Positions 45,156-56,640 of a DNA stretch of 64,000 nt are shown here, one piece after another. Origin of the DNA: Phycisphaerae bacterium (GTDB lineage Bacteria > Planctomycetota > Phycisphaerae > Sedimentisphaerales > Anaerohalosphaeraceae); contig JAGPMT010000002.1 in assembly GCA_018052735.1 (NCBI GenBank), forward strand, positions 1 to 64,000, read 5' to 3'. How positions within the stretch are numbered: the first letter of the stretch is position 1; the number at the start of each line of letters is the position of its first letter. Under the pieces are notes generated by a model. The model did no database searches. It had not been told where the DNA came from and saw only the letters and a list, made by a program, of their open reading frames with translations. Made by a program: the position numbers and the translations under genes.

Positions 45156-46256
45156 TCACAGATTGACCGGCATCACGATATATAGGAAGTTGGAACCGCT
45201 CTTGATTAGACCGGGACGATCCGGCTGGCCCAGATGGAGTTCAAATGTATCGGCGCCTATCACGCGCAGAACATCTATGAGAAATTGAGGATTGAAGCCG
45301 ATTTCTATCGGCTCACCGCTGTAGTCAACCGCCATATCTATCTGGGCGTCGCCGGTTTCGGGAGCACGGCTGGTCAGCACCAGCGACCCTTTGTCCAGCG
45401 CCAGCCGTATCCCCTTGCTGTCTTCATTAGCCAGCAGTGCCGCTCGCCGGACAGCACTGAGCATCTGGGCTGTATTGAGCGTCAGTTTTTTCTCGTAGTC
45501 CTTCGGAATAATGTCTTCGTATTTCGGGAAGTTGCCTTCCACCAGATTGGAACTCACCACGACCGAGCCGCTGGCAAGGACAATCTGATTGTTTACAAAA
45601 CAGATTTGGGCGGTCTCGTCTCCGTTATGCTGGGTGATCTTCAGCAGCAGCGACATAGTGCGGGCCGGCACAATGATGCGGCCGTCCGGAATCTTGCCGC
45701 TCTTTTCCAGAGCCACAGTTGCTTTGGCCAAACGCCGGCCGTCGGTAGCGACTAACGACAGCTTTTTGCCCGCAACCTCCCAAAGAACACCGTTTAGGGC
45801 GTAGCGTGTGCTTTCGCGTGCAGCCGCAAAGACCGTCTGCTCAATCCCCTCCTGAAGACCGAGCAGTTTTACTTCCAGCTCGGCAGTGCCGTCAAAGACG
45901 GGGATAGTCGGGTATTGCTGCGGGTCATGTCCGTAGATGGTAAAACGGCTGTCTGAACCGACCAAGTTAACAGCCGATTCCGTCGCTTCCATTAACAAAA
46001 CATCATCTTGGCTTTCACGAACAATCGATGACAACTTTTCAGCCGGCACAATCACTTCTCCGGGCTTATCGATTTCAACCTGATTGACCAGATATGTAAT
46101 ACCGGCTTCAAGATCGGTAGCACCGATTCGGATGGATTCTTTTTCCGTTGTGATTTTCAGACATTGCAGTATCGGCTTGGGTGTCCTGCTGGGTATTACC
46201 GTCGTTACCAAACCCAATGCTTCCTGCAAAGCTGCGCGGTTGAACTTGACTTTCAT
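45156..46256 (-). CDS. dnaN: DNA polymerase III sliding clamp beta subunit
   Basis: 366 residues from MKVKFNR, chosen for the GAGGA site nine nt upstream; an in-frame longer start is not needed. Clamp landmarks: NRAALQEALGLV, ATDLEAGI, ATDGRRLAKA, FNPQFLIDVLRVI and the C-terminal VMPVNL, which fits the MPM(R/N)L-type ending. It forms a ring that tethers polymerase. It is transcribed away from the AT-rich gap upstream, together with the DUF721 and gyrB genes. Confidence 0.97.
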   Translation of the reverse strand: MKVKFNRAALQEALGLVTTVIPSRTPKPILQCLKITTEKESIRIGATDLEAGITYLVNQVEIDKPGEVIVPAEKLSSIVRESQDDVLLMEATESAVNLVGSDSRFTIYGHDPQQYPTIPVFDGTAELEVKLLGLQEGIEQTVFAAARESTRYALNGVLWEVAGKKLSLVATDGRRLAKATVALEKSGKIPDGRIIVPARTMSLLLKITQHNGDETAQICFVNNQIVLASGSVVVSSNLVEGNFPKYEDIIPKDYEKKLTLNTAQMLSAVRRAALLANEDSKGIRLALDKGSLVLTSRAPETGDAQIDMAVDYSGEPIEIGFNPQFLIDVLRVIGADTFELHLGQPDRPGLIKSGSNFLYIVMPVNL

Positions 46257-46320
46257 AGCTTCCTCATTTATTGGTTTTTTGTCTGTCCTTGCCAAGTCTG
46301 AATCGACCCCATAATGTACC

Positions 46321-48668
<2,348 letters not shown>

Positions 48669-48670
48669 CG

Positions 48671-49303
48671 ATGGCTTGTCCGGACAATCTGGTTAGGGAG
48701 TTTGTCGAAGCCTGCCACAAAGTCGCCGCACTTGGGCTGGTGCAGTGCAGCAGCGGCAATATGTCACGGCGCATCGGGCCGGATACAGCCCTGCTGACAG
48801 CCAGTCGTTCGTGGCTGGCAGAGATTACCGATCAGCAAGTCGCAATCTGCGGGATTCAGACAGGCCAATGCCTCAACGGCAAGATACCAACCTGCGAAAG
48901 TGTCTTTCACTTGGGAATCTTAAAAAACAGACCTGACGTCAATGTTGTGCTGCATTTCCAGAGTCCTTATGCCACAGCCCTCGCCTGCGGAAATCCGCTA
49001 AAATGGAACTATAATGTCATCATCGAAGTACCGGTTTATATCGGTATTCCGGCTGCAGTGGACTACTTTCCCCCCGGCTCGCCGGAATTGGCACAGGCGG
49101 TTATTGAAGAGATGAAAAATCCGCAAACACAGCTGGCGTTTATGAAAAATCACGGTTTGGTTGCGGTCGGTGTTGATTTCAACGATGTGATTCAGAAAGC
49201 AGTTTTTTTTGAACTGGCCTGTCAGATTTTACTGACCAATCCCAATGCCCGCCCTTTGCCGCAAGAGGCAGCAGATGCACTGCGCCGGTCCAGCAAGGCC
49301 TAG
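48671..49303 (+). CDS. Class II aldolase/adducin family protein
   Basis: 210 residues; ribosome site GAGGA. The class II aldolase fold is visible: QCSSGNMSRRI, Glu in CESVFH, the zinc loop LHFQSPYATALA and the second His in MKNHGLVAVG. In L-fuculose-phosphate aldolase relatives the loop reads HTHS; here the second His is Gln, so zinc binding is altered or supplied otherwise. Possible activities include sugar-phosphate aldolase or 4-epimerase. It is the third gene of obg-coaX-aldolase, with near-touching ends. Confidence 0.85.
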   Translation: MACPDNLVREFVEACHKVAALGLVQCSSGNMSRRIGPDTALLTASRSWLAEITDQQVAICGIQTGQCLNGKIPTCESVFHLGILKNRPDVNVVLHFQSPYATALACGNPLKWNYNVIIEVPVYIGIPAAVDYFPPGSPELAQAVIEEMKNPQTQLAFMKNHGLVAVGVDFNDVIQKAVFFELACQILLTNPNARPLPQEAADALRRSSKA

Positions 49304-49489
49304 GCAAGCCAAAATGCTTTCCGGCACTCCATTGGTCTGCTGGATTTTTGAAAGATATGCTGTGCAATTTCAGAACACTTGCCCGAGAGTGCGGTTTTTC
49401 TGTCATCAAAGCTAAAAAGCAGCGTCCCTCAGAGCCCAATCATCTACAGCCGGACTATAAGGCGTCAGGAAGAAATCAAAAGAATCACA

Positions 49490-50548
49490 TCAGGGTCGGT
49501 AATCCCGCTTGGCCGGATGGGCAGCAATATATTCCACGATCAGCTTGATAGTATTGTCCAGATCCTTGGTCGAGATGACCTCTACCGGCGTATGCATATA
49601 GCGGTTTGGAATGCTGATAAGTCCAACAGCCGCGCCCCCGCGGGCAAGCTGCATAGCATTCGCATCAGTGCCAGTGCCGCGCGGTTCGGCTGTTACCTGA
49701 TAGGCAATTTTTCTGGATTTGGCTGTTTTGAACAGTTCACGCTCCATGATAGGATTGATATTCGGTCCCCGATGTAGAACCGGTCCTTTGCCCAGCTTGA
49801 CTTCACCGGTCTTTTTGGGATTGGTATCCGGATGATCGCTGGCGAAAGTTACATCAATTGCAATCCCCGCATCGGGCTTGATGGAGTAGCTGGAAGTAAT
49901 CGCACCGCGCAGGCCGACTTCTTCCTGTACTGTGGCAACACCCACTACGCAGACGTTAAGCTTGCGGCCTGCCAAAGCCCGCAGGCATTCGGCGACCACA
50001 AATGCACCGGCCTTGTCGTCGGCGGCACGGGTAACCAGCTTATCATCATCCAGCCGGCGGCAGACAACATCCACCACCATCGGGTCGCCAATGGCCACAC
50101 GCTTGAGAGCATCCTTGCGCGAATTGGCGCCGATATCGACCCAAATATCGTCCATTTCTACGCTCTTTTTGCGTTCTTCCGGTGTCATCAGGTGAATAGC
50201 CTTGCGCCCGATGACCCCGAAAACGGGTCCCTTCTCGGAGGCAATAGCAACACGCTGGCCAATCAGCAGCGCCGGATCCATCCCCCCGATCTGGGCAACA
50301 TAAAGATAGCCCTTCTCATCGATATGTGTAATCATCAGCCCAATTTCATCAATATGGCCGGCCAGCATAAACTTCAGCGGCGCCTTGGGATTCAGCACGG
50401 CAATGCTGTTGCCATGCACATCACCGGACAGTTCATCGACACTGTCTTTGACGTATGCCCGCCAGAGTTTGGCCGCCGGCTGCTCAAAGCCCGACGGACT
50501 GGGCGTTTCCAGCAGCTCTTTTAAGAACTGTTCAGATGCCTTGTTCAT
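49490..50548 (-). CDS. M42-family aminopeptidase (endoglucanase/FrvX-like)
   Basis: 352 residues from MNKASEQ, AGGA eight nt upstream; a start three codons earlier is possible. The M42 metal site is present: AGHIDEIGLM, TRAADDKAGAFV (bridging Asp), QEEVGLRGA (general base Glu and Glu ligand), AIDVTFA and MHTPVEV. A dinuclear-metal peptidase that usually forms dodecamers and releases N-terminal residues from peptides. No sugar-specific role is implied. It is convergent with the aldolase gene. Confidence 0.93.
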   Translation of the reverse strand: MNKASEQFLKELLETPSPSGFEQPAAKLWRAYVKDSVDELSGDVHGNSIAVLNPKAPLKFMLAGHIDEIGLMITHIDEKGYLYVAQIGGMDPALLIGQRVAIASEKGPVFGVIGRKAIHLMTPEERKKSVEMDDIWVDIGANSRKDALKRVAIGDPMVVDVVCRRLDDDKLVTRAADDKAGAFVVAECLRALAGRKLNVCVVGVATVQEEVGLRGAITSSYSIKPDAGIAIDVTFASDHPDTNPKKTGEVKLGKGPVLHRGPNINPIMERELFKTAKSRKIAYQVTAEPRGTGTDANAMQLARGGAAVGLISIPNRYMHTPVEVISTKDLDNTIKLIVEYIAAHPAKRDYRP

Positions 50549-50746
50549 TATTTTCATCCTGCATACAGTGAGTTCTGGTTTTTGCTGTTTATTATATGAA
50601 TCCCTACTCCCAATGCAAACCGAAAATCAATCCTGTCCGAACAGGTGCTCTTCTATTTGCCGATTATTCAAAATCACAGTTGACTTTGACATCTGGATTT
50701 AACACAATACAGGCAGACAAAACCTCTTTTTGGAAAGGACTATGGT

Positions 50747-51538
50747 ATGAAGCATCGATTGCAAATTGCGGCGGCACTCATCGCTTTAGCCGGTATGATG
50801 TTGGCCGGCTGCTCCACACAAAAACTCACGTGCAGTCAGGTTGCCAGCCAACTGGCGGTGTCGTCCAACAAAGCCATCAAGCCTGTGCCTCGGTCCAATG
50901 ACTGGTGGAAACAGCGCCATGATGCTGTTGTGGAACGGGTCAAACAGGGCAATGTCGGCATCCTCTTCATCGGCGATTCGATCACGCACGGCTGGGACAG
51001 TCAGAAAGAGCTGTGGGATGCTTCGTTCGGCCGGTGGAATCCCGTCAACGCCGGCTTTAGCGGCGACCGCACCGAACATGTCCTCTGGCGGCTGGAAAAC
51101 GGCGAAATCGACGGCATCCAGCCTAAAGCGGCTGTTCTGATGATTGGCACCAATAATTCCAACGGGGATGAATACACAGCGGAGCAGATTGCCGAAGGTA
51201 TTCAGGCAATTGTCTGCACGCTGCGTACCAAACTGCCGCAGACCAAGGTGCTTATTCTGGCGATTTTCCCGCGCGGATCGAGAGAACAGATGGCCGACAA
51301 AACCCAGAATGGTTCCTACAATCCCCAATGGGCCAAAAATGACCAGGCAAGCAGGCTGGCCAGTCAGCTGGCAGACGGCAAATGGATTTATTACCTCGAT
51401 ATCAATAAGGCGTTTCTGAATGAAAACGGTGTTCTAACCCGTGAAGTGATGCCGGATCTGCTTCACCCCAAGGAAAAGGGCTACCAAATCTGGGCCCAAG
51501 CAATGTTGCCGACACTTGAAAAATTGATGGCAGACTAA
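50747..51538 (+). CDS. SGNH/GDSL-type lipoprotein hydrolase
   Basis: 263 residues with lipobox LAGC (19-22) and AAAGGA site. SGNH blocks: FIGDSITHGW (Ser about 79), NAGFSGDRTEHVLWRL, IGTNNSNGDE and DLLHPKEKGYQIWA (Asp-His). The pattern fits the platelet-activating-factor acetylhydrolase-like group and carbohydrate esterases, so it may remove acetyl groups from polysaccharide or lipids at the outer face. A strong terminator follows. Confidence 0.92.
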   Translation: MKHRLQIAAALIALAGMMLAGCSTQKLTCSQVASQLAVSSNKAIKPVPRSNDWWKQRHDAVVERVKQGNVGILFIGDSITHGWDSQKELWDASFGRWNPVNAGFSGDRTEHVLWRLENGEIDGIQPKAAVLMIGTNNSNGDEYTAEQIAEGIQAIVCTLRTKLPQTKVLILAIFPRGSREQMADKTQNGSYNPQWAKNDQASRLASQLADGKWIYYLDINKAFLNENGVLTREVMPDLLHPKEKGYQIWAQAMLPTLEKLMAD

Positions 51539-51564
51539 ATTTTTCACCATCTGCAGCACTTATC

Positions 51565-51600
51565 AAAGATGCATCCCTGAAGAGGGATGCATCTTTTTTT
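51565..51600 (+). terminator. Rho-independent terminator after SGNH hydrolase
   Basis: AAAGATGCATCCCT (51565-51578) pairs exactly with AGGGATGCATCTTT (51583-51596) across a GAAG loop, then a T-run to 51600. A 14-bp perfect stem. Confidence 0.95.
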
Positions 51601-51684
51601 ATTGAGATAGCCTTTGCCTTCCGGCAGGATGAGCGCAAAATAAAAGCCAGATTCAGCATGTGAACCTGGCTTCGGAGGAGGGTG

Positions 51685-51828
51685 ATGAGAAGAAATTCGT
51701 ATGATTATTGCGGCTTTCCCGCTCCTCTCTACATTTATAAACGTTTGAAAAAGAAAAATGTTTTCAAAATTCAGAAATTTTTTACCTTTCCCAGAAGGCG
51801 GCAGTATTGTAGCCCCGTATTTGTGTAA
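51685..51828 (+). CDS. Possible small basic protein, 47 residues
   Basis: ATG follows a very strong site (GGAGGAGGGTG). It reads MRRNSYDYCGFPAPLYIYK, then a Lys/Arg/Phe-rich half ending CSPVFV. A hairpin (AAGCCAG with CTGGCTT, about 51642-51672) stands just before the site. I recognise no family; the strong site supports translation, but base composition is AT-rich. Confidence 0.35.
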   Translation: MRRNSYDYCGFPAPLYIYKRLKKKNVFKIQKFFTFPRRRQYCSPVFV

Positions 51829-52090
51829 TTCAAGAAAAATTTTAGAAAAATATTAAAAAAGTGTTAAAAATATTTGAGACTTGATTTATATCAGACAATA
51901 AAGATATATATATATTTAAAAAGAACAATATAAACCATTATATTTACTCAAAAAGGCCAATATTATAGGTCGTTATAAAATGCATAACCGCCTCTTTTTT
52001 ATGTCGATACTATGACAAGTCAGCCATTTCACACAAGTCAACTGTTAAAAATGCCCTTCTTAAAGTCCTATTTAGAAATGGTTATGCCCC
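51829..52090. other. AT-rich stretch without a gene
   Basis: Very AT-rich, with homopolymer runs and a TATATATATA tract. It contains a GCATAACC / GGTTATGC inverted pair (51982-51989 and 52080-52087). No gene or RNA is seen. Confidence 0.5.
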
Positions 52091-52363
52091 CTAAAATACA
52101 GATGGAGGATAAAAAAGATCGCTCCAGACAGCCGACCAGTCCGTTATGCCGTAACCGCGCAGATATAGAAGGTAGTGAAGCACTATAAAGGCCAGACAAG
52201 TTCCCGATATGCCGGCGCGCAGTCCTTTCAGATATTGCCTATCGATGCGGGGTCTGCAAAAAAACTCGACTGCCAGCGCTGCCAGCGGGCCGATAATCCC
52301 GAACGACAAAGCAAACGCCCCGGCCAGATAGCCGGTCAGGAATGTCAACGGATGCGACAGCAT
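52091..52363 (-). CDS. Small membrane protein, 90 residues
   Basis: Two or three membrane helices (LTFLTGYLAGAFALSFGIIGPLAALAV, then ISGTCLAFIVLHYLLYLR) with a basic loop between. Strong site AAGGAG seven nt before ATG. It is read in the same direction as the Pmp3-like gene 66 bp upstream. I do not recognise the family. Confidence 0.7.
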   Translation of the reverse strand: MLSHPLTFLTGYLAGAFALSFGIIGPLAALAVEFFCRPRIDRQYLKGLRAGISGTCLAFIVLHYLLYLRGYGITDWSAVWSDLFYPPSVF

Positions 52364-52429
52364 ACGTAAACTCCTTACAAATTTATTCCCGAAGCTGCCG
52401 CCGCAGTTATAGGCCGCCTGTTGGCTTGT

Positions 52430-52594
52430 TCAATGTTTGTCTGCAGCGACCAGCCAAAGGGCGTGAATCATCCCCGGCAGCCCGAAGCACAGCGTCAGCA
52501 AGATATTCAGCCAGAAATGCAAACCGACACCAACCTGCATAAAGGCCGCAACGGGAGGAAGAAAAATGGCCAGAATGATTTTCACCAGCTTCAT
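52430..52594 (-). CDS. Pmp3/YqaE-family small membrane protein
   Basis: 54 residues: MKLVKIILAIFLPPVAAFMQ, then VGVGLHFWLNILLTLCFGLP and GMIHALWL. This is the UPF0057 pattern (two helices, PP in the first, HFWLNILL in the second). Family members are stress-linked membrane peptides that affect membrane potential or salt tolerance. Strong AAGGAG site. Upstream partner of the 90-residue membrane protein. Confidence 0.92.
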   Translation of the reverse strand: MKLVKIILAIFLPPVAAFMQVGVGLHFWLNILLTLCFGLPGMIHALWLVAADKH

Positions 52595-52771
52595 ACACAA
52601 TACTCCTTAATTGCTCTGCAATATGTACAAACAAGGCCGATTTTAAACAATTTTTTTCCTATGTCTATTGCTTTTATCGGCAGATTGTCCGAAAAACTGT
52701 TTTTTGTCTGTTTTTCTGCTCACCAGCCCGTATAATTTTTTCCTGCCGAATTGCAAACGAACAGAAAAAGT

Positions 52772-53677
52772 ATGAGTAAACCGGAAATACTGGGAATTGG
52801 ATTGGGATTGGGCGCGGCTTTTTTTCAGTCGCTGTCGTACCTGTGTTCGCGGCTGTTTATGAAGCGCCATCAGGACAACATTCTTGCTCTGCTGGCTTTG
52901 TCGCATATAGCGATGGGGATCGTTTCGCTGGCGGCGGCGGTTCTGCTGCGGCCGGCGGCAATGCCTGCCCTCCATTGCTATCTGAAGGCGCTGCTGGGGG
53001 CTTCTGGTTTTTATCTGCTGGGGCAGTTTTTTTTGTTTGCTTTCATTACCCGCACAGAACCGTCGCGGATTTCACCCCTGCTGGGACTGAAGGTCTTTAT
53101 GCTGGCTGTTATCGGGGCAGCTTTCCTCGGTCAGCAGTTTCAAACAGCCCAATGGCTGGCAGTGCTGTGCAGCACGCTGTCTGTATTTCTTCTGTCATAT
53201 GCCGGCGGCCGGCTGGAATGGCCGTTTGTAGGAATGGGTCTGCTGGTCTGTCTGTTTTACTGCCTGTCGGACATTAACATCAAGATTTTAGTGGACTATT
53301 TCGGCTTTATGGGCCCGATTCGCGGCGCAGCCATGGCCACTGCCCTGTGCTATATCTTCTGCGGACTGGTCGGTGCGGGGGTGCTGCTGTTTAGACCCTC
53401 CTGTTCGACCCGTCAGACATGGCTGTATGCGGCACCGTTTGCCGCAAGCTGGTTTATTGCGATGATTCTGCTGTTTTCTTCTTTTGGTCTGATCGGAGTA
53501 GTCTTCGGCAATATTATGCAGTCAGTACGGGGCATTCTTTCCATCCTGCTGGCGTTTGCTGTGGCGCATCTGGGTTTTGAAGCGCTGGAGCCGAAGGCGT
53601 CGGCCCGACAGATTATCCAGCGTACGCTGGCGGCGATTTTGATGTCGGCCTCGGTCGCCTTGTTCCTTTTTTCCTGA
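52772..53677 (+). CDS. DMT-superfamily (EamA-like) permease
   Basis: About 301 residues from MSKPEIL; a TTG seven codons upstream is a weaker alternative. About ten membrane helices form two EamA-type halves (LGAAFFQSLSYLCSRLFMK, LGLKVFMLAVIGAAFLGQQF; then GLLVCLFYCLSDINIKIL, GVVFGNIMQSVRGILSILLAFAVA). Substrate unknown. No clear ribosome site. Confidence 0.85.
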   Translation: MSKPEILGIGLGLGAAFFQSLSYLCSRLFMKRHQDNILALLALSHIAMGIVSLAAAVLLRPAAMPALHCYLKALLGASGFYLLGQFFLFAFITRTEPSRISPLLGLKVFMLAVIGAAFLGQQFQTAQWLAVLCSTLSVFLLSYAGGRLEWPFVGMGLLVCLFYCLSDINIKILVDYFGFMGPIRGAAMATALCYIFCGLVGAGVLLFRPSCSTRQTWLYAAPFAASWFIAMILLFSSFGLIGVVFGNIMQSVRGILSILLAFAVAHLGFEALEPKASARQIIQRTLAAILMSASVALFLFS

Positions 53678-53822
53678 GAGGGAAAAATTAAGCCCTGTCA
53701 GCAGAATATGTACCCGGCGGGCCGATAATTTTTTTAAAATCTCCCGAAAAAAACTTTCAATGTCTACCGGCTTTTTTATAATTAGGCCGCTTTTATGAAC
53801 AGATTGTACGGAGACCGGTACG

Positions 53823-54305
53823 ATGCATGAGATTATGCCGATTTCTCAAACAGGGTATAAAAAACTTCGGGAAGAACTCGAGCAGCTAGAACATCAGGCG
53901 GCAGAGTTGCGGCAGCGGGTGGCCGAAGCCCGCGAGCAGGGCGACTTGCGGGAAAATGCCGAATATATCTACGGACGCCAGAATCTCGGCTTTATCGAGG
54001 GGCGTATGGGGGAAATCCGCGGCAAGCTGAATTATTCAAAAGTGGTGGACTGTACGCAGGTTCCCAGCGACAAGGCCGGCTTTGGAACGGTGGTTACCCT
54101 GCTGGATTTGGATACGAAAAAGAAGGTTACCTATCAGCTTCTGGGACCATATGATTCCGACCTGACCGATGACAGCATTTCCATCCTGTCGCCCATCGGA
54201 GAGGCCCTTGTCGGTCTGGCGGCAGGCGACAAAGTCTCGGTAGATGTCCCCCGCGGCCGGCTGCATTTTGAAATTCTGGAAATTGCCAAATCGCCCATTC
54301 AATAA
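53823..54305 (+). CDS. greA: Transcription elongation factor GreA
   Basis: 160 residues. The N-terminal coiled coil (5-75) carries the catalytic tip AREQGDLRENAEYIYG (acidic pair that stimulates RNA cleavage by stalled polymerase). The C-terminal FKBP-like domain has DSISILSPIGEALVGLAAGD. GGAG lies about ten nt upstream of ATG. It rescues backtracked polymerase. It is convergent with the carboxynorspermidine synthase gene. Confidence 0.97.
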   Translation: MHEIMPISQTGYKKLREELEQLEHQAAELRQRVAEAREQGDLRENAEYIYGRQNLGFIEGRMGEIRGKLNYSKVVDCTQVPSDKAGFGTVVTLLDLDTKKKVTYQLLGPYDSDLTDDSISILSPIGEALVGLAAGDKVSVDVPRGRLHFEILEIAKSPIQ

Positions 54306-54369
54306 AGGAACCCACCCCGCCGGTTCAGCGTCGGCATAAGTGTCGGGTTCTGCGGCCGGACGGTTTGAT

Positions 54370-55560
54370 TCAGCCCTCCAGTGTTTTGCCGTCCAAAACC
54401 TTCCATGGCAGGCCGCAGCGGTTCAGGTCGTCCATAAACGGATCCGGATCGAACTGCTCCAGATTCCACACGCCCGGCCGCTTCCATTTGCCTGTCAGCA
54501 TCATTTTCGCGCCAATCATCGCCGGCACGCCGGTGGTATAGGAAATCGCCTGCGAGCCGGTCTCCTTGAAGCACTCAGCGTGGTCGCAGACATTGTAAAT
54601 CATCATCTGTTTCTGCTTGCCGTCTTTTACGCCGTCAAAAATGCAGCCGATGCAGGTCTTGCCCGAGTAGGTTGTTCCCAGCGATCCCGGATCCGGCAGC
54701 ACGGCTTTGAGAAACTCCAGCGGCACAATCTTCTGGCCCTTGAAGTCAATCGGTTTGATGCTGGTCATTCCAACATTCTGCAACACCTGCAAGTGCGTCA
54801 GGTAGGCCTGTCCGAATGTCATCCAGAATCGAATGCGGCGCAGACCCTTCATATGCTTGACCAGCGATTCCAGCTCCTCGTGATACAGCAGGTACGACCG
54901 TTTTGGACCGACCTCGGGGTAATCGATATCCATGGACACGCTCATCGGCTCGATTTCAATCCAGCGGCCATTTTCCCAGTACTTGCCTTTTTGGGTGATT
55001 TCGCGAATATTGATTTCGGGGTTGAAATTTGTCGCAAACGGGTGCCCGTGCTGGCCGGCATTGCAATCGACAATATCAACAGTATGAATTTCATCATAGA
55101 AATGCTTTTGGGCATAGGCGCAGAACACATTGGTAACGCCCGGGTCAAAGCCGCTGCCTAAAAGAGCCATAATTCCTGCCTTCTGGTAGCGGTCATGATA
55201 AGCCCACTGCCATTTATACTCAAATTTGGCCTCATCCTTCGGTTCGTAATTGGCTGTATCCAGATAGTCGGTTTTTGTATCCAGACAGGCATCCATAATC
55301 GGCAAATCCTGGTACGGCAGCGCTGTATTGATGACTATATCGGGCCGATGTTTGTGTATTAAAGCAATGATCTGCGGCACACTGTCGGCATCCACCTGTT
55401 CGGTTGTTATCGGCCGCTTGAGGGCTGCGGCGATTTTGTCGCATTTGGCTTTGGTTCGGCTGGCCAGCACTATCTGGCTAAAAACGTCCGGCTGCTGGGC
55501 ACACTTATGAACCACTACATTGCCGACTCCGCCAGCTCCGATGATCAGCACTTTGGACAT
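54370..55560 (-). CDS. Carboxynorspermidine synthase (saccharopine-dehydrogenase-like)
   Basis: 396 residues from MSKVLIIG with GGGAG nine nt upstream. The Rossmann GAGGVGNVV (NADPH) starts the protein, followed by NTALPYQDLPIMDACLDTKTDYLDTANYEP, LLGSGFDPGVTNVF and VDCNAGQHGHPFATNFNPEINIREI. These are the saccharopine-dehydrogenase/LYS9-like landmarks of carboxynorspermidine synthase, which couples aspartate semialdehyde with a diamine in the alternative spermidine/norspermidine route. The decarboxylase partner is not in the window. Confidence 0.88.
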   Translation of the reverse strand: MSKVLIIGAGGVGNVVVHKCAQQPDVFSQIVLASRTKAKCDKIAAALKRPITTEQVDADSVPQIIALIHKHRPDIVINTALPYQDLPIMDACLDTKTDYLDTANYEPKDEAKFEYKWQWAYHDRYQKAGIMALLGSGFDPGVTNVFCAYAQKHFYDEIHTVDIVDCNAGQHGHPFATNFNPEINIREITQKGKYWENGRWIEIEPMSVSMDIDYPEVGPKRSYLLYHEELESLVKHMKGLRRIRFWMTFGQAYLTHLQVLQNVGMTSIKPIDFKGQKIVPLEFLKAVLPDPGSLGTTYSGKTCIGCIFDGVKDGKQKQMMIYNVCDHAECFKETGSQAISYTTGVPAMIGAKMMLTGKWKRPGVWNLEQFDPDPFMDDLNRCGLPWKVLDGKTLEG

Positions 55561-55839
55561 CGTTTCTATCTCCCTGACTGTTTCCTGTTTTGTACCATCG
55601 GCTGAATTTATACCACAGTCGGCCGAAAAATCCAATCCTTATTCCGAAGCGCACCAAGACCGCTATCAAAAAAATCAGGTATCCCCAAAGGAATGGGCGG
55701 CTGCTGAGAGGGTATACAATTTAGGCAAATGTTTTCAGGTTTGCTTTATTTTAGATCCTATGAAAAGCATACACTGACTTCCTCCCCTCCTTTGCTTGCT
55801 GCGCCGAGGCCGAGATAGCGGCCTTTGGCGCCCTCGTTT

Positions 55840-55857
55840 GCGGATTAATTAATCCGC
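55840..55857. repeat. 18-bp perfect palindrome at the end of a lipoprotein gene
   Basis: GCGGATTAATTAATCCGC reads the same on both strands and covers the stop codon of the neighbouring lipoprotein gene. A GC-rich hairpin (about 55805-55834) is on its left. Confidence 0.7.
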
Positions 55858-56168
55858 GATTGGTCAGCACTGGTGTTTAGCCGTGCTTGAGCAATCTGCT
55901 GTTCGGTCTTCTGAAGTTCAGCCAGAATAGCAGCCGCCTGTTCGGCACAGGATGATTGCGACTCGATGCAGTCCTCCAAAATATGCCGTGCATAGGCCAG
56001 CCGGCCCTCTTTAATGCCGGCTTGGGCGGCTTCGAGGCGGGCCCGTTCCAAGGTCCGGTCCCAGCGCCGCTCGGCGGCGGCTTTACGGCTGGTTTCCGAA
56101 CATCCCAACAGCGACAGCAGAACGAGGATCGCCACAGCGATCAGGATAATTGTGTGTCCATTTTTCAT
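55845..56168 (-). CDS. Small lipoprotein with helical body, 107 residues
   Basis: From MKNGHTI with AAGGA 5 nt before ATG; longer in-frame starts are not needed. The hydrophobic leader ends in lipobox LLGC. Then a charged coiled coil (RRWDRTLERARLEAAQAGIKEGRLAYARHILEDCIE). It looks like a periplasmic helical lipoprotein, perhaps binding peptidoglycan or another protein. Family unknown. Confidence 0.7.
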   Translation of the reverse strand: MKNGHTIILIAVAILVLLSLLGCSETSRKAAAERRWDRTLERARLEAAQAGIKEGRLAYARHILEDCIESQSSCAEQAAAILAELQKTEQQIAQARLNTSADQSRIN

Positions 56169-56640
56169 AGTATCCTTCTTTCTCGTCTTTTTCGCAGCAA
56201 TGCAGTACATCATAGTGTCATTTATGGTTTTCGATGGTTTTAAAAAGCGCAAAACAACGCTTGAACTGTTTCCTTATAAAACCATACGAAATAATTTTTC
56301 GAATGCCAAATCCTTGTTTTGAAGGAACACGCAAAAATGACCTATTATCGCTGTTTTCGGTAAATCAGAACGTTTTTCTTTGGGAAAATATTGCAGAAAT
56401 GACCTTTGGGAAGGATATTTTTTAGTATCCTGAAAGGATATTTTTAACGGCTTTTATATCAGGTTTGCCCTGAGCGAAATTATCGGTCTGTTACTTGTAT
56501 AAAGCCGCTGCTTGCATTTTTTACCGGCGGGCGGCTTTGCGGTGCAGGTGTGTTTTAAGGCAAATCCCGTCAATCAAACGGTTTTTTATTGCCTGCCGAC
56601 GAAAACGACGAACAGAACGATTCGCTATCGGTATAAGGAG
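56169..56640. other. Gene-free stretch
   Basis: It contains a small hairpin with U-run (TATCCT-GAA-AGGATA-TTTTT at 56426-56445) and duplicated AAGGATATTTTT motifs. It presumably also holds the start region of the lipoprotein gene. No gene is convincing. Confidence 0.5.

Noticed and set aside
54306-54369. Terminator between greA and the carboxynorspermidine synthase gene
   Set aside because: A GAACCC/GGGTTC pair exists but has a long loop and no T-run.
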